Shown here: in pieces, positions 55,371 to 64,000 of the stretch
Numbering within the stretch: position 1 is the stretch's first letter
Layout of the letters: each line of letters begins with the position of its first letter
Made by a program: the position numbers and the translations under genes
Assembly (NCBI RefSeq): GCF_024679095.1
Contig: NC_066517.1
Location: forward strand, 3,921,798-3,985,797
Direction: 5' to 3'
Origin: Eriocheir sinensis
Taxonomy: Eukaryota; Arthropoda; Malacostraca; Decapoda; Varunidae
DNA length: 64,000 bases
Notes under the pieces: generated by a model
Told to the model about the DNA's origin: nothing
Database searches by the model: none
The model's input: only the letters and a program-made list of their open reading frames with translations

Positions 55371-55930
55371 GCACTGCTGAGGTGAGGGGCTGATCCAGGG
55401 CCTAGATCCAAGAAGCGTTAACGATCTCGCTGTAGCGTGGAAAATAGAGAAAATATTAAATTAAATAAATAAATGAAAGCTACATCCCTTTTATGACAAC
55501 CACTAGGGTTATGATGGTATGTGGTAGCGTGGTAGTTGTCGAGCGCTGGTCCCGGATGTTAAGGCCTCAGGACAAGTGAACACTCGTTCCGAAGTTTGTG
55601 ACCAGAAGGGCGTTACTTGTGTGGTTAATTATGGAAGGTGGGAGGATTTCCGTGGGAACCATTTTTTGAGACAGCATTAAGAAACTGGATGGTGATAATG
55701 TACTATGGAGGGGATGTGTGTATGATTCAGTAATTTCCAATGAGCAGCAAAACAGGCTCCAAATGATAATACTCAGGAAGGTTATATATAAATATGTATT
55801 TGGTTTATTTGCAAAGGTTAGCGGAGTACTAATAAAAATATGAAAAAAAAATGAATGACCGACAGGCTGTAGGCCTCTAAGCTAGCGAGCTACCGGCACA
55901 AGGGATATTTGGGGAATACACAGAATGCTA
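55371..55930. other. Unassigned AT-rich sequence
   Basis: No repeat, coding or RNA signal recognised. Confidence 0.45.
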
Positions 55931-56530
55931 AGCTCTAGTTGCTGGATGCGGAGGAGGAGGAGCTGGCGCGAGTGTCGGGCTCGGCAGAGGACGTCCACGA
56001 TGGGAATGGGCGGTCCTGGTGCTGGACAGACGGGCACCGCTTGATGTGGAGATGGAGCGGCTCGGGTGGTATGAAGAGGCGGGCGCCCTTTGATGTAGGG
56101 AGCAGCTTGGGGCAGTGGTATTTCGGCCCCCAGGACAGTCGAGGGGCAGGTTACCCCGCCATACAAGTTCCCATCCTGTAGTCCGTCTCACCCCGCAGGC
56201 CGTGGGCGGTTTTTCGGGGGGGGGCTGAGTGGAGAGGTGGACACCGCTCTCACTCAACTCCAACTCGCTGCCTTTCCTTGCTAGGGCTGCTGCTCGTCTC
56301 CTGCTAGCCCGCCTCACACAGCAGGCCGTGGGTGGTGTGTACGTCCTCCAAGCTTCTGGCTTGCTGCAGTGGTGCTTGTCTCCTCACTTCTCTCCCGCTT
56401 CTGGCCTGCTGCAGTGGTGCTTGTCTCCTCACTGACCCGTGGGTCTCCTTGCCCTCCCCTTCTCGCCTCTGCTCCTCGCTAAGCTCCTCCCCCTTCTTCA
56501 CCTGACTCCCTCTCGGCATTACAATCAAAC
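55931..56530. other. GC-rich block with a 45-bp tandem duplication
   Basis: The 45-bp unit starting GCTTCTGGCYTGCTGCAGTG occurs at 56352 and 56397. CAGGCCGTGGGYGG occurs near 56198 and 56322. The composition resembles the interior of the LTR element near 61 kb, but I found no alignment between them. Confidence 0.35.
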
Positions 56531-57188
56531 CCTAACTACCTAACTAGTTATAGATTTCTTGGGGGGTGTTCGAGGCTTTGAGATGAGGGATTTCAGTATC
56601 TCGTTCATATATTTGCTCATTCACTCGCAGAGTTATCTTCTCATAACCTTTTACGCACTTACATTCCTCAACCACCCATTCACTCTTTCACTCATTCACT
56701 CATCCACGCTCCCACTCGCTCACACTTACTCACTCTGTCACTCACCGACTTACTCACATTCTCTCGTTCATTCACGCACTCGCTTACACTTACATTCTCG
56801 TTCATTCACATTCGGACCGTTACATCGCTAACTGAGGTACCGATGTAAACATTCGTTAATGGTATCCAAGAAGCTAAACTATGACGTCACAGCGTGGTTA
56901 ACTTAACGAGAGCCCCAGCTCCTTCGTAAACGTAACAAAGTTCATCATGATAAACTTATTTATGATTTTTTGGCATTAGCTATAGGTTTTAGAGTACACA
57001 AAGCAAATTTAATTATAAAAGGATGATCTGTACACACTGCACACGACTAAAATATCAACACAAGCGCCGCCTCGCTGCTGCTTACCTCCACCCCGGCCCG
57101 TGCCTCGGCCCCCTCCCCGGTAAAGAGTGTCACTGTCACAAGAAAATCAGGCATCTCTAAGACCATTGCCAGATAGTCGTACTCAGAG
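56531..57188. other. Unassigned sequence with CATTCACTC-rich patch
   Basis: Degenerate CACTC/TCATTC repeats at about 56610-56820, then unique sequence with stops in all frames. Confidence 0.5.
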
Positions 57189-57712
57189 CATCGTATTTAC
57201 CGGTTTCTGACCCTTAACTATTGCCCAGAAGCACTAATAATCAGTCATTATGACTATAGCAATATATGAATCCAGTTATCGGGGCCCAGGAGAGAGTTTT
57301 TGTGTCGGAAATCGGCAACCATAAGAGGCTGAGGACGACTTGCTGCCAGCTATAGGCTGCTTCTTCTCCCGTTATGCCCCGTAGTCATGTTTCTCCATGA
57401 TGACTGCCTCTCTCTTCTCCACCTCCTCAACCATTGTCAGCAGCTCAGACTCACTGAACCTCGGCCGCCACATTTTCCTCAGTGGTTCAACCTTTTTCTG
57501 GGTAAAAGAACTTTCCTGCCGTGTGTAAGGTGAGGGTTATCGTTCTCAGAGCATAGTATTTACCGGTTTCTAACGCCTAAGTTTCCTAACTATTGCCAAG
57601 AAACATCAGGATCTAACTCTTTTAACGATAACTATAAATGAGTTTCGTTATTGCAGCCCAGAAGACCGTTTTGGGGTAGGAAGTTGGAAATATAAGCGGC
57701 TGAGTACGACAA
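57189..57712. repeat. Diverged ~150-bp direct repeat flanking a Myb/SANT-like fragment
   Basis: Blocks at about 57189-57345 and 57553-57712 share GTATTTACCGGTTTCT, AACTATTGCC and, further on, GGCTGAG. Each copy is 75-80% similar by eye. Confidence 0.6.
57375..57512 (-). pseudogene. Myb/SANT-like DNA-binding domain fragment
   Basis: On the minus strand a short frame reads MWRPRFSESELLTMVEEVEK and continues for a few residues to a stop (TAA). The pattern RF-(S/T)-x-x-E-x-x-x-L-x-x-x-V-E-x is that of Myb/SANT-like domains found in Harbinger-type transposon proteins and their host-domesticated relatives. The rest of the domain is missing. Confidence 0.5.
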
Positions 57713-58480
57713 TCTGACAACGTTGGCCGCCATAGCTAAGGAATGCATCCGTATGATTGGCTGAAAAATTTTCAAAGACTTGTTGTGATTGGCTGTCGAG
57801 TCTGATGACATCATCGTGGCGCTTACCTAATCAGTTGGCTTTCTGCAGTAGCCATGCCCGAGCGATATCGTTAAGTCTCCTCTTTGGATCTGAATTTACC
57901 GATGTCGTCCGGGCCAACGTTCGGTAACGATACCGATGTTGGTAAGCAGCCTTCTCTTTGGATCCGGGCCCAGGGGCCTACATGGACTGCCAGAGGGGGG
58001 GGGGGGGGGGCGATATTGTCATGTTGCTATTGTGTTCTTTTGAAAGGTTGTTGTATACTCAGTGACTGTGTGATCGACTCTGGGAATATTTGTGTTGGGT
58101 TACCCTAGGATTGTCTGGAGAGGAGACAGCTAAGGCGTGTGCTCACATTATAGATAAATTGTTCATTAGGTGAGCCTACCTCCTATGACGGGTGCAGGGC
58201 AAAGCCTACGGCACGCATATTTCCAATATCTCAACGGGTGTGTGGTCACCGAGTAAAGACGCTCGACTATAGCTCCCGAGACAAACCACGGGGTGTTCCG
58301 GAAAATACTCTTTGTGATTCCCACTTAAAATTATCTATCGTGCCTCTGATCAAACCACACTAAACCTAACTTGCCCTGTTCAAGAGTGAGCGCCACGTAA
58401 CATGTAGAGGGATAGGGTATACTCGTATGGGACCCCCGCATCCCCAAGGTGGGTGGCCAGGCTGGTGCAAATGTGGCACC
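57713..58480. other. Unassigned sequence with a G12 run
   Basis: Unique sequence with a poly-G near 57997-58009. ATTGGCTG near 57759 and 57786 occurs twice. Nothing assigned. Confidence 0.45.
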
Positions 58481-58650
58481 TGTCCACAGAACCAAGCCCA
58501 GGGTTAACCTTGGGGGGGGCTCTGCGTGTGGGCTCCTGGAACATCCCGAGCCTCTGAGGATACCGAGTACCTTGCGGAGCGAATGAGCCGAGAAGGCTAG
58601 AGGCTGGTGAGGTACTTGGAGGGGAAGGGGTCTGCGGGTCAGAGTGACGC
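58481..58650 (+). pseudogene. LINE endonuclease N-terminal scrap
   Basis: LRVGSWNIPSL followed, after a one-base shift, by EDTEYLAERMSREG matches the start of an RTE-type EEP endonuclease, where WN begins the catalytic fold. A TAG ends it at once. Confidence 0.4.
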
Positions 58651-59079
58651 TTGAGGTTGGTGTTGTAGGGTGGGCGAGGCGATGCACTCCCCCTAACTCG
58701 CCTCCAACACGCATACTGGCGAATGCCCATACTTATTAAGATCCAGTTGTTCTCTTTGTGAACTTTGTGAACCACCTTCAAGGGTTATTGTGATGGCAAC
58801 ATCCAGCATATTCATTTTTTCAATTAGTAATAGTGTATAGTGCAAGCAGGTCAAGGGAAAATAAATATAATGATGTGAGTCACTAGTATGTGGAGGGCTG
58901 GATGGGAAGCCGCGGTAAAAGGTGTCATGATACGGCTGAGTCCCACAGTATGTTGATTATCCACATCGCGTCCGTTCGAACCCTGGCGAAATGGAGCAGG
59001 ATCCGAAGCGCCGCTTACTGGGGGAAGCGGGAATGAGTTAATAGCAGTCTTCCCTTACAATTATATTTTCGCCATTAGA
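58651..59079. other. Unassigned sequence with a possible pol III B box
   Basis: GTTCGAACCC at about 58973 looks like a B box, but no matching A box was seen. The rest is unique. Confidence 0.35.
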
Positions 59080-59315
59080 AACACTGAGAGTCTTTCCTCG
59101 TAAGATTTGTTGCGGAAGGAGATCTGCTTTATTGCCCTACGTTGAAGATCTTCAAATTTAGAAATGTCCTTCGTATGGTAGTAAGACAAAAACTATCGCA
59201 TATTCTTAGTGGGGTCGGACTGAACTATTGTATAGGCGAAGTATTGCATCTTTATTGGTTCCTATTGATGAAGCACACCATTCTGTTTGCTTTATTTGCC
59301 GTGGTAGTTTAGGTT
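59080..59315 (-). pseudogene. CR1-like LINE scrap, same family as 19.5 kb
   Basis: Minus-strand sequence corresponds to the LYNSLVRPH to SFQ part of the 19484-20177 copy, with many indels. Confidence 0.65.
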
Positions 59316-59383
59316 GCAATTCCTTCAACTGATATTTGATACTATATATTATAAGTGTTTGGCCATTACCAAGGAGAAGTAGT

Positions 59384-59605
59384 AGCCGAGTGGTCAGCGT
59401 GCGGGCGTGGTGAGCCTGAGGACCCAGGTTCACCAATGCGCACTGACAATTTGTAACCGTTGCCGAGTGGCGGAAGACCACCCACATGCTGCCCAGATCT
59501 TGACTCAGCGCTAACCTCAGCGACTACATTCATGAGGAGCGCCGGGGGCAGCATGGGACAAGCAAGAGTCATTCATCACGGCAGACACTATGAATAAAAT
59601 TCGGA
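59384..59605 (+). mobile_element. Candidate tRNA-derived SINE
   Basis: An A-box-like TAGCCGAGTGGTCAGCG and a degenerate B box GGTTCACCAAT are spaced as in a Ser/Leu-type tRNA. A body with CCACCCACATGCTGCC follows. No target duplication was identified. Confidence 0.5.
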
Positions 59606-59922
59606 TGCGCCACTACTATAAGCGTTTCAGGGGTCATGTCACACAGTTTTTCGATAACATTTTAATGTAGCTTTGGACAAGGATGGTATTTTGGAAGATT
59701 ATGTTTAAAACACCGACCTAATTGGCAATAATGGGCTTAGGTGCCAAATGTAGATGATTACGGCACCTTCAGGAGTAACTTTAGGGTAAACTTCGCTATA
59801 ATATACGGGCACAGGGAGCGAGGCTAAATGTCGCCATCATGTATACACCGCCTTTCATTCATGTCGTGACGTTGATGTGACGTTCAGCTATGACGTAGTG
59901 GTAATCAACTACCCAACCGGCA
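59606..59922. other. Unassigned sequence left of the LTR element
   Basis: No coding or RNA signal recognised. Confidence 0.45.
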
Positions 59923-59929
59923 GCCCTGT
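59923..59929. repeat. Target-site duplication, left (GCCCTGT)
   Basis: Identical to 62954-62960 on the other side of the LTR element. Confidence 0.75.
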
Positions 59930-60505
59930 TGGTGGTAGCAAGTGTTCTAAAGTGCTAATCGGGTCACGGATAGAGAAAGTCATATCCGCCAGGGTTACTT
60001 TATTTTGGGGGGGGGGGTGAGATTGCTCCCTCTTGAACGAGGGAGCACGGGCCTTTGCCAAAGGCGGCCCGTAGCAGGGAGCCGACAGACCGACTCTATC
60101 GGCGATCGAAATCTAGCCGACCAAGTCGGTCCGTCGACGAGGACTGGCGTGTCTCTGATTTTATTTGGAAAACATCGCACAGGTCATTGACACAAGCAAA
60201 ACACAAAGAAAAGGTGTTTGTATGTATGTGCGTTTGTATGAATGTTGTGACGTATGGGTGACATAGGTGTTGATGTGTATGTGTGGAACAATGTGTATGA
60301 GTGGACGACAAGAGGACATGGACGGACAGTCAAAGATAAACGAGTACAAGAAAAGTTAACAATGAAGACGCGACACGACAGACTGGCAGACAAGTAGTGA
60401 CGATGAACATTTTACATGAAAACACTAAGAAGTCTGTGCTTGCAGCGCCTCAATTTCCGTCTCACTGGAGGAGAGCACGGGACCGCTTGAGCGGTGGCTG
60501 CTACA
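59930..60505 (-). repeat. 3' LTR (576 bp, with insert)
   Basis: 162 bases longer than its partner because of the hairpin-rich block at 60003-60162. Confidence 0.8.
60003..60162. other. Hairpin-rich insert within the 3' LTR
   Basis: Absent from the other LTR. Consecutive self-complementary segments are GCTCCCTC/GAGGGAGC with a 6-base loop, GCCTTTG/CAAAGGC inside ACGGGCC/GGCCCGT, and a longer stem CGACAGACCGACT with AGTCGGTCCGTCG enclosing TCGGC/GCCGA. TTTA occurs on both edges and once at the empty site in the partner LTR, fitting a short target duplication. A G12 run lies at one end. I do not recognise the family. Confidence 0.6.
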
Positions 60506-60525
60506 AGTATCCCCCCCCCCCCCCC
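60506..60525 (-). other. Polypurine tract (G15) of the LTR element
   Basis: C15 on the + strand at 60511-60525 directly precedes the 3' LTR in the element's own orientation. Confidence 0.65.
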
Positions 60526-60596
60526 AGTGACGAGGAAGGAGGAACGAAATCTTCCCTGAAGTGGGGGCGCTGTGGCACAGACGATGTTGCGTTAAG

Positions 60597-62320
60597 ATGA
60601 GTAGTGTTGCGCGGTGAGTTGCGTTGAGTAGAGTTGCGTTGAGGTGTGCAGTAAGTTGGGCTGAGTAGAGTTGCGTTGAGGTGCGCGGTAAGTTGCGCTG
60701 AGTTGAGTTGAGGTGCGCGATAAGTTGCGCTGAGATGCATTGCGTTGAGTAGAGTTCAGCTATGGTGAGTCGAGCTGGGGTGAGTTGCGCGGTGAGGACA
60801 GCTACGGTAAGTCGAGCTGGAGTGAGTAGTGCAGTGACAACAGCTACGGTGAGTCGAGCTGAAGTGAGTTGAGGGTTGTGTGCAGCTGCAGTGAGCCGAG
60901 CTGAAGTGAGTAGCGCGTAGGGGACAGCTACGGTGAGTCGAGCTGAGATGATCAGCGCAGCGAGGACAGCTACGGTAAGTCGAGCTGAAGTGAGTTGAGT
61001 GGTTGGCTGTTTAATAGATCCTGGAAGGCTTGAATCCGCACTCCCAAATCGCGAACCACGTAGACGGGTCCTGAGCAGAAGAGTGGTGCTCTGAAGGACG
61101 CCGCTGTTGTAGAGGAAGCGTTGCATGTCGTCGTCAGGTATGGTGAAGTCTAGCGGCGTGGAGATGGGCAATAGGCACTGGCGTAAACGCGCCGGGGGCC
61201 ACGGCAGTCCTAGAGCGTCGAGGGAACTGCGTGTGAAGGCGCTAGCTGCCAGCCTGCCAGGGGCCACAGCCGGTTGAGGAGTGAGGGGCGCTAGCATGTG
61301 CCAGGGGCCGCGGCAGTCGTGAGTGCGTCGAACGACTGCGTGGGAAGGCGCTAGATGCCAGCGAGCCGGGGGCCACAGCGGGTTGAAAAGTGAGGGGCAC
61401 TAGCATGTGCCAGGAGCCGCGGCAGTCCGTGAGAGTAGAACGAACTGCGTGTACTGTAGGTGCTGGCACGTGCCACGGGCCTCTGTGGCTCGGGGAGTGA
61501 ACCAGTGTTCAAAAGGGCACTGTAACACAACACTGTACGCTTAGTAGGTAACACTGTGACACTAACTGTTGCTGGGGACGTGCACACTGAACTGTTGCTG
61601 GACACACTGCGCTGTACACAAAGATTCATAAGTGTAGGATAATCCAAGCGGGCGGTGGTAGATCCAGGAGGCGGTGGTTAATCCAGGGGGTAGCTAGTAA
61701 TCCCAGTGGGGTGTCACACCGTGTTTGCGTGTCTCTCTGAGTCTGTGTGGTGTGTGGTGGCGTATACACTGAGTCTGTATGGCGTGTACACTGAGTCTGT
61801 ATGGCGTGTACACTGAGTCTGTGTGGCGTGTACACTGAGTTTGTGGCACTGTGTGTCTCAGTAATGTGTCGCACTGTGTGTCTCAGTAATGTGTCGCACT
61901 GTGTTTGAGTGTTCACTGAGTGTGTGTAGTGTGTCACACGGTGTGCGTGTCTCAGTCGCCGTACCAGGGGGAAGGCAGGAAGGAGGAGGGGTGGGGCTGG
62001 GTTAGTGAGCGCCGGGAGGAGCACCATGGGGCACAAAAGATGTCTGGAGAGGGGCCACAATGGATGCCAGGAGGAGGCGCTGAAAGTGCCTGGAGGAGGC
62101 GCTGAAGGTGCCTGGTGGAAGCGCTGAAGGTGCCTGGAGGAGGCGCACAGAGGGTGCCTGGAGGAGGCGCACAGAGGGTGCCTGGAGGAGGTGCACAGAG
62201 GGAGCCTGGGGGAGGCACAGAGGGTGCCTGGAGGGGGGCACAGAGGGTGCCTGGGGGAGGCGCAGAAGGCGCCTGGAGGAGGGCACAGAGGGTGCCTGGG
62301 GGAGGGCGGGGGAGAACCCT
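60597..62320. repeat. Mosaic of tandem repeats inside the LTR element
   Basis: Successive families are: GAGTTGCGTTGAG-type units (60597-60770), ~60-bp AGCTACGGTRAGTCGAGCTG units (60770-61010), a ~120-bp unit with GTGCCAGGRGCCGCGGCAGT (about 61250-61470), 22-26-bp TACACTGAGTCTGTRTGGCG units (61740-61920), and 24-27-bp GGTGCCTGGAGGAGGCGCAC units (62060-62310). Long frames here are repeat-driven. Confidence 0.8.
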
Positions 62321-62516
62321 GAGGGTGGCAGCTACGCCCATGGCGTAATGCTTCTCCCGACCTGAAAGGCTCAGCCTCACGAACCCCAAGTGGAATGAGG
62401 ATTTTTGCCCCAGGAGAGGGTAGGACGAATGAATCAGATGCTTCTGACTCAGGTCCACCCTCTGGGAAAGAGTGCCCTTGAAACGGCAGCGGTTATAAGC
62501 CACCTTGAACCATAGC

Positions 62517-62534
62517 AACACTGCAGGGTCACCA
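62517..62534 (-). other. Primer-binding-site-like sequence
   Basis: Minus-strand TGGTGACCCTGCAGTG begins five bases after the 5' LTR. It starts with TGG, as expected for pairing with a tRNA CCA end; the tRNA is not identified. Confidence 0.55.
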
Positions 62535-62539
62535 ATTAT

Positions 62540-62953
62540 TGGTGGTACCGAGTGTTCTAAGTGCTAATCGGGTCACGGATAGAGAAAGTCATATCCGCCA
62601 GGGTTACTTTAATTGGAAAACATCGCACAGGTCATTGACACAAACAAAACACAAAGAAAAGGTGTTTGTATGCATGTGCGTTTGTGTGAATGTTGTGACG
62701 TGTGGGTGACATAGGTGTTGATGTGTATGTCTGGAACAATGTGTATGAGTGGACGACAAGAGGACATGGACGGACAGTCAAAGATAAACGAGTACAAGAA
62801 AAGTTAACAATGAAGACGCGACACGACAGACTGGCAGACAAGTAGTGACGAAGAACATTTTGCATGAAAACACTAAGAAGTCTGTGCTTGCAGCGTCTCA
62901 TTTTCCGTCTCACTGGAGGAGAGCACGGGACCGCCTGAGCGGTGGCTGCTACA
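62540..62953 (-). repeat. 5' LTR (414 bp)
   Basis: Matches 59930-60505 outside the insert, with about ten substitutions over ~350 aligned bases. Confidence 0.85.
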
Positions 62954-62960
62954 GCCCTGT
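62954..62960. repeat. Target-site duplication, right (GCCCTGT)
   Basis: Identical to 59923-59929. Confidence 0.75.
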
Positions 62961-62974
62961 CTTTCTGCCCCTCT

Positions 62975-64000
<1,026 letters not shown>

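Larger units (their letters stand above)
59930..62953 (-). mobile_element. LTR retrotransposon without gag/pol (LARD/TRIM-like)
   Basis: On the minus strand the 5' LTR is 62953-62540 and the 3' LTR is 60505-59930. Both read TGTAGCAGCC...CCACCA, the canonical TG...CA ends. Five bases inside the 5' LTR lies TGGTGACCC, a primer-binding-site-like sequence. A G15 polypurine tract with ATACT precedes the 3' LTR. The 7-bp duplication GCCCTGT flanks the whole. Outside the insert in one copy, the LTRs are about 97% identical by eye. The ~2-kb interior shows no gag, protease, RT or integrase; it is a mosaic of short tandem repeats. Confidence 0.8.

Noticed and set aside
60425..61297. 290-codon minus-strand frame with SARLTVAV repeats as a gag-like gene
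   Set aside because: Driven by tandem repeats; no nucleocapsid knuckle, protease or RT motif and no similarity recognised.
62108..62365. GAWRRRTEGAWRRR repeat protein
   Set aside because: Translation of a 24-27-bp minisatellite inside the LTR element.

Overview
The window looks like nuclear DNA of an arthropod, most likely a decapod crustacean. The reasons are very dense and long microsatellites (GA, TA, GT, TTA, AGT, CTA), many truncated non-LTR retrotransposons of CR1-like, RTE-like and Jockey-like type, a tRNA-derived SINE, hAT-like MITEs and GT-AG introns. The species cannot be named from sequence alone. No rRNA gene, CRISPR array or functional tRNA gene was seen.

Layout. 1-1930: GGT-rich and GAG-rich low-complexity DNA with an RTE-type reverse transcriptase scrap. 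1931-13612: one 11.7-kb inverted structure with two ~5.5-kb arms around a ~520-bp spacer. Each arm has a ~392-bp satellite with embedded (GT)n, a LINE endonuclease scrap, a 42-bp tandem repeat and a broken protein-primed family-B DNA polymerase. The spacer has a broken adenain-like cysteine protease. The pair polymerase plus protease points to a Maverick/Polinton or adintovirus-like element. 13613-22990: simple repeats, two hAT-like MITEs, a CR1-like LINE 3' end and a GGTA minisatellite.

22990-52936 (+ strand): the one host gene I can assemble, an importin-alpha (karyopherin-alpha) family ARM-repeat protein. I place 12 exons with canonical GT/AG borders and continuous phase, giving about 980 residues. 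The C-terminal 466 residues match importin-alpha from ARM1 to the acidic tail. The first ~514 residues are Pro/Ser-rich and show no canonical importin-beta-binding (IBB) domain. Its introns are filled with repeats: an inverted 127-bp satellite, a 2.8-kb minisatellite of 41-bp units, a 24-bp minisatellite, (GA)n arrays up to ~800 bp, a CR1-like LINE that splits a purine minisatellite, a retroelement with a nuclease-like C-terminus bordered by (TAG)n, a Jockey-like fragment bordered by (CT)n, a SINE with a perfect 10-bp target duplication and MITEs.

52937-64000: the 3' flank starts with a 119-bp tandem copy of the gene's own stop-codon region and continues as a degenerate minisatellite. An 855-bp transposon with ~34-bp TIRs and a THAP-type zinc-finger ORF lies within it. 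Further on are a Myb/SANT-like fragment, LINE and SINE scraps, and a minus-strand LTR element (59930-62953) with TG...CA LTRs, a 7-bp target duplication, a primer-binding site, a G15 polypurine tract and no recognisable gag or pol. One of its LTRs holds a ~162-bp insert that folds into successive hairpins. The last ~1 kb has a 297-bp (CT)n tract and sequence I could not assign.

The only cooperating unit is the importin-alpha-like gene. The rest is mobile or satellite DNA, largely nested in older repeats.
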